NCBI GenBank assembly: GCA_900299035.1
Contig: OMIG01000198.1
Coordinates: forward strand, 1 to 37,934
DNA from: Pseudomonadota bacterium
GTDB lineage: Bacteria; Bdellovibrionota_C; UBA2361; OMII01
Direction: 5' to 3'
Length of the DNA: 37,934 nt
Shown here: positions 17,327 to 25,029 of the stretch, piece after piece
Position numbering within the stretch: the stretch's first letter is position 1
Layout of the letters: each line of letters starts with the position of its first letter
Translations under genes and position numbers: made by a program
The notes under the pieces: generated by a model
Seen by the model: only the letters and a program-made list of their open reading frames with translations
What the model was told of the DNA's origin: nothing
Databases searched by the model: none

Positions 17327-18217
17327 TTACTGCTCGCTAAGCAGCGCCTGGCGTACTGTTCTGCAAGGCTCGCCAAGCAAGTCGATCAATTTCTCTGAGT
17401 TTAGGCACACGTCTTTAGGCCTGGGCGGTAGTGAGGGCACATCTGCGCGGCTCGCCTGCCGGATGCTGGCAGTTTCGTATCCCAGGGTCTCGGCTACCAT
17501 GTGACCGAACTCGAGCCGAGATAACCGCTCGGGCCCCCCGCAGTTCCAGATGCCGGTTGCACCCACGTTGCTCAAGCTTAAAAGAGAGCGAGCTGCATCG
17601 GCCACGTGCACGGGGCTGCGGAACTCGTCGCTGAACAGCGTCAGCTCTTCTCTGGCTCGGAGCGCGTCTTCCATCCAGCCCAGGACGCCCCGAGATGAGG
17701 AGTGCGAGTGCCCGTACAGCAGGGCGAGGCGGGCTACGCAGCCCCGTTCCAGCTCAAGTGCCACGAGCTCTGCCTCTCGCTTCGAACGGCTGTACACCGA
17801 CAGTGGCTCGGGCTCGTCTTGTTCTCGGAAGCCGCCCGGAACTGGTTCGGAGCCATCGAACACCAAGTCAGTGGAGGCGAGCAGCATGTGAGCCTTGTGC
17901 TCGCGAGCGAGGCGGGACAGTGACTCGGTGAACGCCACGTTGGCATGCCACGCCAGCTCTGGCTGCTGCTCACAGGCCGCGGGCGAGGAGAGCGCAGCAA
18001 CGTGGATGATGTGAGTCGGTGGACGAGAGCCCACCAGCTTGTTTAAGGCGGTGAAGTCGGACACGTCCTCAAGAGGCAGCTCTCGAGAGCCGAGCGGAAG
18101 CACGCAGTCGACTCGCGATGCGCGCACAACGGAGAGCTCGATCTCCGGGAACCGCTTGAGAAGGTCGACGCAGGCGCTTCCAAGACACCCAGAGGCGCCA
18201 GAGAGCAGCACGTGCAT
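17327..18217 (-). CDS. SDR-family NAD(P)-dependent reductase, dTDP-4-dehydrorhamnose reductase (RmlD)-like
   Basis: Predicted 296 residues from ATG 18217. The longer ORF to 18310 adds residues before the Rossmann fold and is unlikely. The start MHVLLSGASGCLGSACVDLL is the NAD(P)-binding GxSGxxG motif. HIIHVAALSSP near residue 67, STDLVFDGSEP and the catalytic YSRSKREAE (YxxxK) are typical of extended SDR enzymes of the RmlD type, and the length fits RmlD (about 290-300). RmlD makes dTDP-L-rhamnose for surface polysaccharide, but no rmlA, B or C gene lies nearby, so the sugar substrate is unproven. Confidence 0.85.
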   Translation of the reverse strand: MHVLLSGASGCLGSACVDLLKRFPEIELSVVRASRVDCVLPLGSRELPLEDVSDFTALNKLVGSRPPTHIIHVAALSSPAACEQQPELAWHANVAFTESLSRLAREHKAHMLLASTDLVFDGSEPVPGGFREQDEPEPLSVYSRSKREAELVALELERGCVARLALLYGHSHSSSRGVLGWMEDALRAREELTLFSDEFRSPVHVADAARSLLSLSNVGATGIWNCGGPERLSRLEFGHMVAETLGYETASIRQASRADVPSLPPRPKDVCLNSEKLIDLLGEPCRTVRQALLSEQ

Positions 18218-18338
18218 GCGAGCCTTATACAGGCGCCTCCGGCGCATCGACAAGGAACTTTGGGGGCAGAAGCTGCCAGGCTGGGAAAATACGCCCCATT
18301 CGGGGCGCATAAGCTATTGAAATGCTTTTCTGAGGAGG

Positions 18339-18355
18339 CTGGCAGCCGTCTTGCA
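18339..18355 (+). promoter_or_regulatory. Sigma-54 (RpoN) promoter of flgE
   Basis: The sequence CTGGCAGCCGTCTTGCA matches the -24/-12 consensus TGGCAC-N5-TTGCA. The key GG and GC pairs are separated by exactly 10 nt. Predicted start is near 18366, about 63 nt before ATG 18429. The site overlaps the ORF-track start at 18351 and so argues against it. RpoN control of hook genes is well known in Pseudomonas, Vibrio and Campylobacter. Confidence 0.72.
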
Positions 18356-18428
18356 GAACATAGCGAGGGGGACCTACAGGCAGGCAAGGATTGCCGGCGC
18401 TCTAGGCCTTTTTCGAGAGCATGCTCAG

Positions 18429-19691
18429 ATGAGACTTGAATCAGCAATCAACACCAGCAGGGAAGGCATCAACGCGCACGGCCAGGCTATTGCGGTAGTG
18501 GGTGACAACATCTCCAACGCGAGCACACCCGCATTCAAACGCGGCCGCGCAGAGTTCGCCGACATCATGGGCGAAATCACGGACTCCCGGAACTCCGAGG
18601 TTGGTGCAACGAGTGGAGATGGCGTCTCCATCCGCAGGACGAGGCTAAACTTTGAGGCTGGTGCGGTAGACTACACCGGAAGGTCGCTTGACGTAGCGCT
18701 CTCGGGCAACGGCTTCTTTATGGTGGGCGACCCCGCTGCTCCGCAGCTAACCCGGCTTGGAAACTTTCAGATCGCAGCCGATGGCACCCTGCAGACGCAG
18801 TCGGGTGAGCCAGTCCTAGGGTACCAGGGCGCTGATGTGGCGCAGCTAGTGCCGATCAATATGCAGCAGGTAAACATTCAGGCCACCGCGACGACGACAC
18901 TTGAACTCTTCGGCAACATCGACGCGAGCCTGCCCCCGAGCACGCCTCCGCCCCCAGGCTCTGCATTTTCGGAGATAAACACAGCAGCCACCTTTGTGGC
19001 CTCTCAGAGCATTTACGACTCACTGGGCGAGAGGCATGACGTGACTGTGTGCTTCTTCAAGAACTCGCCGAACCAGTGGACCGTGCAGTCTTTCGTCAAT
19101 GGAGCCGACACGGGCGCAGGAGCGGGTGTTCCGGTGCAGGTCGGGCAGGTGGTCCTGAACTTTGACTCATCTGGACAGATCGACCCAGCTAATGCTGCGT
19201 CCTCGGCGATTCAAGGCACTATCAACTGGGCAAACGGGGCGGCGGCGAGCAACCTCACGATTGACCTGAAGGCATTCACCCAATTTGCCGGCGGCTCACG
19301 GGTCACCAACAGCACGCAGGATGGGCGAGGCGGCGGAGAGATTTTGGCCTATGAGATCGACGCGAAGGGCGGCATCTACGCATCGCTCGCATCAGGTGAT
19401 CGCGCGCAGGTTGGCACCTTGCCCGTAGCGGTAGTGCAGAACGTAGATGGGCTTCAGCGGCAGGGGAATTCGCTGTTTGGCACGACCGCAGAGTCAGGCC
19501 AGATGCAGATCGGCCTAGCTGGGCAGGGCGCCACGGGAGAGCTTGCTCCATACTCCCTCGAGAGCTCCAACGTCGACATCGCCAACCAGTTCGTAGAGCT
19601 AGTGATCTATCAGCGCGGCTACCAGGCAAACTCCCAGGTCCTGTCGGCAGCAAACGAGATGCTGAAGGGCACAATCGCGCTCATCCGGTAA
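18429..19691 (+). CDS. flgE: Flagellar hook protein FlgE
   Basis: Predicted 420 residues. FlgE subunits are exported by the flagellar type III apparatus and polymerise into the hook. The N-terminus MRLESAINTSREGINAHGQA with VVGDNISNASTPAFKRGRAEF is the rod/hook family signature (NNIANxxTxGFK). The C-terminus, SSNVDIANQFVELVIYQRGY followed by QANSQVLSAANEMLKG, matches the FlgE/F/G coiled-coil domain. The length and large middle domain favour FlgE over FlgF or FlgG. ATG 18429 is chosen by alignment to the family and because the upstream extension covers a sigma-54 promoter. No flgD or flgK neighbours, which is unusual. Confidence 0.93.
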   Translation: MRLESAINTSREGINAHGQAIAVVGDNISNASTPAFKRGRAEFADIMGEITDSRNSEVGATSGDGVSIRRTRLNFEAGAVDYTGRSLDVALSGNGFFMVGDPAAPQLTRLGNFQIAADGTLQTQSGEPVLGYQGADVAQLVPINMQQVNIQATATTTLELFGNIDASLPPSTPPPPGSAFSEINTAATFVASQSIYDSLGERHDVTVCFFKNSPNQWTVQSFVNGADTGAGAGVPVQVGQVVLNFDSSGQIDPANAASSAIQGTINWANGAAASNLTIDLKAFTQFAGGSRVTNSTQDGRGGGEILAYEIDAKGGIYASLASGDRAQVGTLPVAVVQNVDGLQRQGNSLFGTTAESGQMQIGLAGQGATGELAPYSLESSNVDIANQFVELVIYQRGYQANSQVLSAANEMLKGTIALIR

Positions 19692-19988
19692 GTCACGCGC
19701 CTAGCTCGGGCAGCTAAGGACTCATAACGGAAGCTGTCGGTATTAGTCGGCTTTGAGAGAGACTCTCTCAGATGCGCCTACTAGAAGAGCAGCTCACACT
19801 TGAATATTAGTCATCTCCGGCTAGGATGCGCTCTTCTCTGTGTTTGGTAGATGAGGGGAGTTGGCCCCGTGTGCGCGCAGCGCTCGCGGAACGGTTTGCC
19901 TGGGGAGGTCGCCTGAAGGGGCGCTTTCCCGAGGCAGAGCGATCTGTCTTTTGTTCCGAGGTTTTGGCTCTTTTTAGGAGAACTCTGT
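19692..19988 (+). other. Gene-free region after flgE with a short inverted repeat
   Basis: About 297 bp with no supported gene. A near-perfect hairpin TGAGAGA-GAC-TCTCTCA lies at 19754-19770, without a T-run; it may end or protect the flgE transcript. The right end holds AGGAG at good distance before the next start codon (19989). No clear promoter is visible. Confidence 0.45.
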
Positions 19989-20405
19989 ATGGACGCGGTA
20001 TCTGTTGTTCTGTGGGATGCGGCCCTTCTCTCTTGGGGAGTGCCCATCGCTTTGATGGCTGGCTTGGTGCTGGCCGGACGTGACATCCGACGGCGGATGC
20101 GCGAAGTTGATCTCAAGCACGCCAAGCGCGAGATCAAAGAGATCTTTGTGTCCGAAAACCTTGGGCCGCAGCGTAGTCCGCTGCGCCTCTGGAGTGGGTT
20201 GCTGCCGATTGAGGCCGCTAAGCCGCGGGTCTTCACAGACACCGGGAAGAAGTTCCTCAACGTCATCACGTCTCCTGAGTATCCCAAAGCGTACATCGTC
20301 TTCGTCTCCGACCAGAGAGTGCTGCAAGGCACCCGCCTGAAAGTCGAAGTTGCGAGGGACCGATTGTCCGATGAGCTCTTGCAGATTGTTCCAGTCGCAG
20401 CGTAG
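19989..20405 (+). CDS. Small membrane-anchored protein of unknown function
   Basis: Predicted 138 residues. AGGAG lies 8 nt before ATG 19989. One N-terminal hydrophobic helix (ALLSWGVPIALMAGLVLA) is followed by a basic helix (RDIRRRMREVDLKHAKREIK) and a soluble region with VFTDTGKKFLNVITS and YIVFVSDQRVLQ. No family recognised. A 241-residue ORF on the opposite strand overlaps it but lacks family features. Its place between flgE and fliI raises a flagellar accessory role, but no motif supports this. Confidence 0.6.
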   Translation: MDAVSVVLWDAALLSWGVPIALMAGLVLAGRDIRRRMREVDLKHAKREIKEIFVSENLGPQRSPLRLWSGLLPIEAAKPRVFTDTGKKFLNVITSPEYPKAYIVFVSDQRVLQGTRLKVEVARDRLSDELLQIVPVAA

Positions 20406-20468
20406 AAACTTCTACTGCTCGCGCAACATGTTAACCTTTGAGAGACAGACCCCGCTCTGCCTCTCCCC

Positions 20469-21773
20469 TCATTCATTCCTCTGGCCTGTCGCCAGAAGTC
20501 CAGCAGCTTCTGCCACCATTCTCCTCGCGTCGGCAATCGTCGACAGCTCTGAAGAGTCTTGCCGAATACACCCGAGCAGCTTCTCTTGATTGGCGAGAAT
20601 CCGTGAGAGCTCTGGATCAGGCACCCCGCCCAGCATCATGATGTGCCTCTCTTTAAGCAGGCGGGCTAGTGCGCATGACCCGGCGTAGGCAGCATCTCTT
20701 TCGGCCCTCCCGTTTAGCCTTGAGAAGAGGCGAGAGACGCTGGTCGTGACGTCGATGGCGGGCATGACCCGGAGCGTGGCCATCTCTTTGCGTATGCAGA
20801 TGTGGCCGTCCAGCAAGCTCTTAATTTCGTCTGCCAGCGGATCGATGTCTTCATCCTGGTTTGTGAGCACCGTGTAAATGGCTGTTATCGAGCCTGATGA
20901 ATTTCGGCCTGCTCGCTCTACTAGCTTGGGCAGCTGGGTGTACACAGAGTTTGTGTAGCCATGCCGCACGGGCAGCTCTCCTGCTGCGATGCTGGTTTCA
21001 CGCAGCGCGCGTGCGGTTCGAGTTAGAGAGTCGACTATCAAGAGCACATCGAGCCCCTCGTCGCGAAAGTGCTCCGCTACGGCCGTCGCCGTGAGCGGGG
21101 CCGTCTGTCGCAGCAGCGACGAGTCGTCACTGGTAGCGACGACAATGACGCTCCTGCGCAATCCCTCCGCGCCCAGCGTATCCTCAACGAATTCTCGGAC
21201 CTCGCGGCCACGCTCACCCACAAGGGCTACGACGATTACGTCAGCGGCCGCTTGGCGTGCAATCATCGCCAGCAGGGTTGACTTGCCTGCACCGGCGGAT
21301 GCGAAGATGCCGATTCGTTGCCCTCTCCCGAGGGTACAGAAGCCGTCGATAGCCCGAACGCCGGTCTCAAGAGCCGTGTCGATAATCGGGCGCTCTGAGG
21401 CGCGTGGTGGCTTGCAGTACAGGCCGCGTCGGGCGCATGACGCTAAGGGTGCGCGGAGCCCATCAACGGGCTCTCCGAGCGGGTTAATCATTCGCCCCAA
21501 GAGATCCTTTCCCACCGGAACCGACAAGGCTGTGCCGCTCGTCCGAACCTTGGCCCCGGGGCAGATGCCTTCTGGCTCTCCAAACAGGGCAAGCGAGAAG
21601 AGGTTTCCCGCGAAGGAAACGACCTGGCCCGGCAGCGCCTCGCCCGACCGGGCGCTCACCCAGCACAGGTCTCCAACCGCGGCCTGGGGCAGCCGCGCGG
21701 CGATTGCGCTGCCTTGCACGGACACTATCTCGCCGGAGACGGTAAACTGGATGTGCTGTGGGCCAGCGGGCAT
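20469..21773 (-). CDS. fliI: Flagellar/type III secretion ATPase FliI (FliI/YscN family)
   Basis: Predicted 434 residues, normal for the family. This ATPase powers substrate unfolding at the export gate. ATG 21773 is chosen: GGAGG precedes it and the family N-terminus starts there; the ORF-track start at 22010 is too long. Seen: beta-barrel N-terminal domain, P-loop ASAGAGKSTLLAMIA, VVALVGERGREVREF, Walker B strand LLIVDSLTRTARALRE, and GSITAIYTVL with DPLADEIKSLLDGHI, followed by the PAIDV block. The gene starts 2 bp after the fliH stop, so the pair is cotranscribed. The proximity of flgE favours flagellar FliI over virulence-type SctN, though sequence alone does not fully separate them. Confidence 0.9.
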   Translation of the reverse strand: MPAGPQHIQFTVSGEIVSVQGSAIAARLPQAAVGDLCWVSARSGEALPGQVVSFAGNLFSLALFGEPEGICPGAKVRTSGTALSVPVGKDLLGRMINPLGEPVDGLRAPLASCARRGLYCKPPRASERPIIDTALETGVRAIDGFCTLGRGQRIGIFASAGAGKSTLLAMIARQAAADVIVVALVGERGREVREFVEDTLGAEGLRRSVIVVATSDDSSLLRQTAPLTATAVAEHFRDEGLDVLLIVDSLTRTARALRETSIAAGELPVRHGYTNSVYTQLPKLVERAGRNSSGSITAIYTVLTNQDEDIDPLADEIKSLLDGHICIRKEMATLRVMPAIDVTTSVSRLFSRLNGRAERDAAYAGSCALARLLKERHIMMLGGVPDPELSRILANQEKLLGCIRQDSSELSTIADARRMVAEAAGLLATGQRNE

Positions 21774-21775
21774 GC

Positions 21776-22375
21776 TCACCGCGCCTCCGGGCCAAGGGCG
21801 TCCTGAAGGGCGGAAGTCCACGCGAATCCGATCTCGCCCTGCTCTGTCAGGATCAAGAAGTCTTCTTCCTGGTCCTGAGGAGCCTCGACGATCGCCACAC
21901 CAGCGCTCTGAGACTCCAGGTGACGTGTCGTCGCGGTTCGGTAGCGAGGCTTCACGCTGACAGTGATAGGGCGAGCTGTGCGCGCAAGCTGTAGCGCTTT
22001 GTCGAGCCACGGAAGGATTGTGTCGGGGTCGCTTTTGCCGATGAGTCTCTCACAGGCTGCCATCGCCAGGCGGCGATAATCGCGCTGCGCAGCCTCAAGG
22101 AGCGTTGCGTACTCGTGCCGAACTCCCTGTGCGATGCGGGCCAGCTCATCTTGAGCGGCGGCCGCTCCCTGGGCGTACCCCTGGCGAAAGCCAGCCCGCC
22201 GCGCGTACTTTAGGAAACGTAGTGCGCGTTCCCGGCTCCTGGCTGTCCGTGCTGCTGCCGCAGCCGATCCGGCCCGCAGAGCCGCTGTTGCAGCGGCTAC
22301 TGCATCGCCAGGCGAAGGAGCGCATCGGGCGCGAAAAGCTGCCTTAATCATCTGTTTGCCAGAAACAGGGGGCAC
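21776..22375 (-). CDS. fliH: FliH/SctL-like stator of the export ATPase
   Basis: Predicted 199 residues from GTG 22375, which has GAGGG upstream. FliH binds and regulates FliI and resembles the b/delta stalk of F-ATPase. Seen: Ala/Arg-rich N-terminal helix, a GFRQGYAQGAAAAQDELARI segment typical of the family's helical region, AMAACERLIGKSDPDTILPW resembling the conserved ALxxAxKxL region, and ILTEQGEIGF near the end where the family has DxGxID. Assignment rests mainly on helical character and the immediate fliI partner. SctL of a non-flagellar type III system is the alternative. Confidence 0.75.
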   Translation of the reverse strand: MPPVSGKQMIKAAFRARCAPSPGDAVAAATAALRAGSAAAAARTARSRERALRFLKYARRAGFRQGYAQGAAAAQDELARIAQGVRHEYATLLEAAQRDYRRLAMAACERLIGKSDPDTILPWLDKALQLARTARPITVSVKPRYRTATTRHLESQSAGVAIVEAPQDQEEDFLILTEQGEIGFAWTSALQDALGPEAR

Positions 22376-22438
22376 TCTGCCCTCGTTAGGGGTAGTTCGA
22401 AGCTACGCGGCAAAAAGTTGCGCTTCTTAGCCTAGGGT

Positions 22439-24121
22439 CTAGCGAGCCTTAAGAGAGCGGGAGCCAACAGAGAGTGCAGCGGCAGCGCAGGCGTAGTTAA
22501 TGATCGCTAGCGCAAGCAGCCCTGCGACCAAGATAATGGACGGTGGCCACTGGGGTGATACGATCTCGGGAGCAAGCGCGTAGGCGCCGAAAAAGGCCGC
22601 GATAGGCAGAAGGTTCACCACCAAAAACAGGAGGCTGATCGCCATAAACAGGAAGCTCCCCACATTAGACGAGACCTGATTCGAGTACTCCCACTCGAAC
22701 TGCGCGAAGAGCGCACCAAGACCGACGCTGAGGCCTACCAGGCCGTAGGCGAGCACAACTCCGACCGCGAATGAGGCGACCACGAGGGGCTCATCTGCGC
22801 CGATCGCCATGGCGCCGGACACGAACACGACTCCGCTAATTGCAGCCACGGGAACAAACCATCCAGCCACCTTTGCTCGCAGGATATTGCGCATTGAGAC
22901 AGGCGCGCTCTGGAGGATCCAGAACGAAGCGCCCTCGAGCGACACCGAGGGGAACACGAAGCGCGAACACACGCAGGTTACCACCAGGAAGCTGAGCCCA
23001 ACGTTCACTAGCAGCAACAGCAGCTCCCAGACAGCGCGAACCTCATCAGCCATGCTGGCAGGGCCTTCGAGGGCGCGAAAGTTGTAGAGGTAGATGAAGC
23101 AAATGGCCAAGAGCATGCTGAGCTGAATCGTGTGAGTCAGGTCTCTCGCAAAAAGCTTAAACTCTTTGCTGATGAGCGCCCTGCGATCGGAGCGCATGAG
23201 CGGCAGCAGCCATCGCGACCAGCGCTGTCCTGCGCGGCTATTGAGCCTCAAGATCTCTCCTTCGTTTCTGAGTCTCGTGTAGCTCGCTACGTGCCAGCGG
23301 GAAGCAACGAATGACAGCACGTGCCAGAGCGACACGCAGATGGCGCAAGCAGACAGGAGCACGAGCAGGGGGCTCAAGAAAGCGCCGGAGCTGACATCAA
23401 GAATCGCCCGTGCCCACGCATGGCCTGGAGTCCAGGCGTGTGCTGCTGCGCTTATGGCGCTCGCTTGAGCCGAGAGTGAGCCGGAGTCGAGCTTCGCGGT
23501 GACCGAGCTAGAGTTGATTGAGCAGAAGAAGAGCAGCAGAGACAGCATGAACAGCATGAGCAGCACAGTTCGGCCGCGCTGCGGAGAGACGACGACTCCG
23601 AAGAGCAGCCCGGCCAGCATCCCGAGCAGCACAGCTACTGCGATGACTGCAAGTGACACTATCGGAGCCGCAAGAAAGAAGAGCGGCCCACAATCGAAAA
23701 ACACGCCGAAAGCAACCAGGGATGGAAGTCCAAAGACGCAAACCATCCAGCTCACGGAGAGCGCCACCTCACTGCTCCTGCCGAGCAGAAAGCTGCGCAT
23801 CGGCAGGGGAGACGACATCAATAGGTCGAGATCCTTGGCGAGAAAGAGCGAGCCGATTGCGGCTATGGCCGCAGAGACAGCGAGCATCATGAATAGGCTC
23901 GTCAGCAGCAGGCTTAACGGCACGAAGGGGTCCAGAGTCCCTGAGCGGATGAGTGAAGAGCCGCCTTGAAGCGCCGCGTGCGTTGAGAGGTACATGGCGA
24001 CGATCATCGCTCCGGAGGCCAATAAGCCGATGGATTCCCGCACAGAACGCGCGCCCCGAGCCAGGTGCCTATTCTTGAGAGAGAGGAGGGCGGGTCGGAG
24101 AACGAGCGGAATAAGTTGCAT
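22439..24121 (-). CDS. ABC exporter permease, 10 or more membrane helices
   Basis: Predicted 560 residues. AAGGAGG precedes ATG 24121. Many hydrophobic helices are seen, for example SLLLTSLFMMLAVSAAIAAI, FGLPSLVAFGVFF, SLAVIAVAVLLGMLAGLLF, LMLFMLSLLLFF, LLLLVNVGLSFLVVTCVC and FLFMAISLLFLVVNLLPIAA. The long polar loop RNEGEILRLNSRAGQRWSRW and block RRALISKEFKLFARD resemble the large putative ABC permease group similar to ABC-2 exporters. It starts 25 bp after the ATPase gene, so the pair forms one exporter in which each permease polypeptide may act as a fused dimer. Substrate unknown. Confidence 0.82.
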   Translation of the reverse strand: MQLIPLVLRPALLSLKNRHLARGARSVRESIGLLASGAMIVAMYLSTHAALQGGSSLIRSGTLDPFVPLSLLLTSLFMMLAVSAAIAAIGSLFLAKDLDLLMSSPLPMRSFLLGRSSEVALSVSWMVCVFGLPSLVAFGVFFDCGPLFFLAAPIVSLAVIAVAVLLGMLAGLLFGVVVSPQRGRTVLLMLFMLSLLLFFCSINSSSVTAKLDSGSLSAQASAISAAAHAWTPGHAWARAILDVSSGAFLSPLLVLLSACAICVSLWHVLSFVASRWHVASYTRLRNEGEILRLNSRAGQRWSRWLLPLMRSDRRALISKEFKLFARDLTHTIQLSMLLAICFIYLYNFRALEGPASMADEVRAVWELLLLLVNVGLSFLVVTCVCSRFVFPSVSLEGASFWILQSAPVSMRNILRAKVAGWFVPVAAISGVVFVSGAMAIGADEPLVVASFAVGVVLAYGLVGLSVGLGALFAQFEWEYSNQVSSNVGSFLFMAISLLFLVVNLLPIAAFFGAYALAPEIVSPQWPPSIILVAGLLALAIINYACAAAALSVGSRSLKAR

Positions 24122-24146
24122 GCAGCGCCTCCTTCTCTCTTGCGTG

Positions 24147-24884
24147 TTAGTGCTCTGCAGCAGCGAGTGTCAGCTCTAAGAACATCGCTTCAAGGTCTTC
24201 GTCTCCGTGGTGGCCGGTCTTGGCCCGAATATCCTCGAGGGTTCCCATCGCCAGCAAGGACCCACGGTGAATGATGGCGAGGTGGTCAGCGAGCTCCTCT
24301 GCCACGTTTAGTGTATGCGTCGAAAGGAACACCGTCATGCCTTGGCGGGCGTAGCGCTTGAGGGCTTCCTTGAGGTGCTTCGCCCCGTGCGGATCAAGCC
24401 CGACCATCGGCTCGTCAAAGACTAAGACCCGCGGCTCGTGCACCAGAGCGGCGCATGCCGCGAGGCGCTGCTTCATTCCATGTGAGTAGCTATCGATGAG
24501 CTCATCTTGCCACTGACGCAGAGAGTACTCTTCGAGCACTTCGTCGATCTTGCGCTCCGCACGCGAGGGGTCCATGCGGTACAGGTCGCAGATGAAGTAC
24601 AGGAACTCTCTTCCGGTCAGCTTGCTGTAGAGGTGAGGCCGGTCCGGGACGTAGCCGATGAGCGATTTCGCCTCAAGTGGCTGCTGCACGATGTCGAAGC
24701 CGCCGACTGAGACGACGCCAGAGCTCGGTCGGAGTATTCCAGTCATCATGCGAATGGTAGTGGTCTTTCCGGCGCCGTTGACGCCCAGAAACGCAAAGAT
24801 GCCTCCAGCAGGGATTGTCAGCGACAGGTTGTCGACAGCGGTGAAGGTTCCGTACCGTTTTGAGACGTTCTCAAGCTTAATCAT
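24147..24884 (-). CDS. ABC exporter ATP-binding protein
   Basis: Predicted 245 residues, a single nucleotide-binding domain. Walker A GVNGAGKTTT, Q-loop region IGYVPDRPHLY, signature YSHGMKQRLA (degenerate LSGGQ as in many ABC-2 type exporters), Walker B VLVFDEPMVGLDP and switch His in FLSTHTLNVAEEL are all present. It should hydrolyse ATP on the cytoplasmic face to drive the permease encoded 25 bp downstream. The sequence resembles the CcmA/drug-exporter branch; the substrate is not predictable. No strong ribosome site before ATG 24884. Confidence 0.93.
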   Translation of the reverse strand: MIKLENVSKRYGTFTAVDNLSLTIPAGGIFAFLGVNGAGKTTTIRMMTGILRPSSGVVSVGGFDIVQQPLEAKSLIGYVPDRPHLYSKLTGREFLYFICDLYRMDPSRAERKIDEVLEEYSLRQWQDELIDSYSHGMKQRLAACAALVHEPRVLVFDEPMVGLDPHGAKHLKEALKRYARQGMTVFLSTHTLNVAEELADHLAIIHRGSLLAMGTLEDIRAKTGHHGDEDLEAMFLELTLAAAEH

Positions 24885-25029
24885 CTGGGCTACCCGAAGC
24901 GAGGATGCTCCAGAGAGTTAAGATGCTGCCGGGGCGCTGATCTGTGCTCTCGGTAGGCAGCTGTACAGGCGGTAAAAAGCGGCTAAAAAGAGGCGCTTAG
25001 ACGTTCTGGAGGCAAAAGGCCTGGCTGCC

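Noticed and set aside
19811-20536. Minus-strand 241-aa ORF opposite the small membrane protein
   Set aside because: No recognisable domain, overlaps the fliI end and a plus-strand gene with a good ribosome site and membrane helix.
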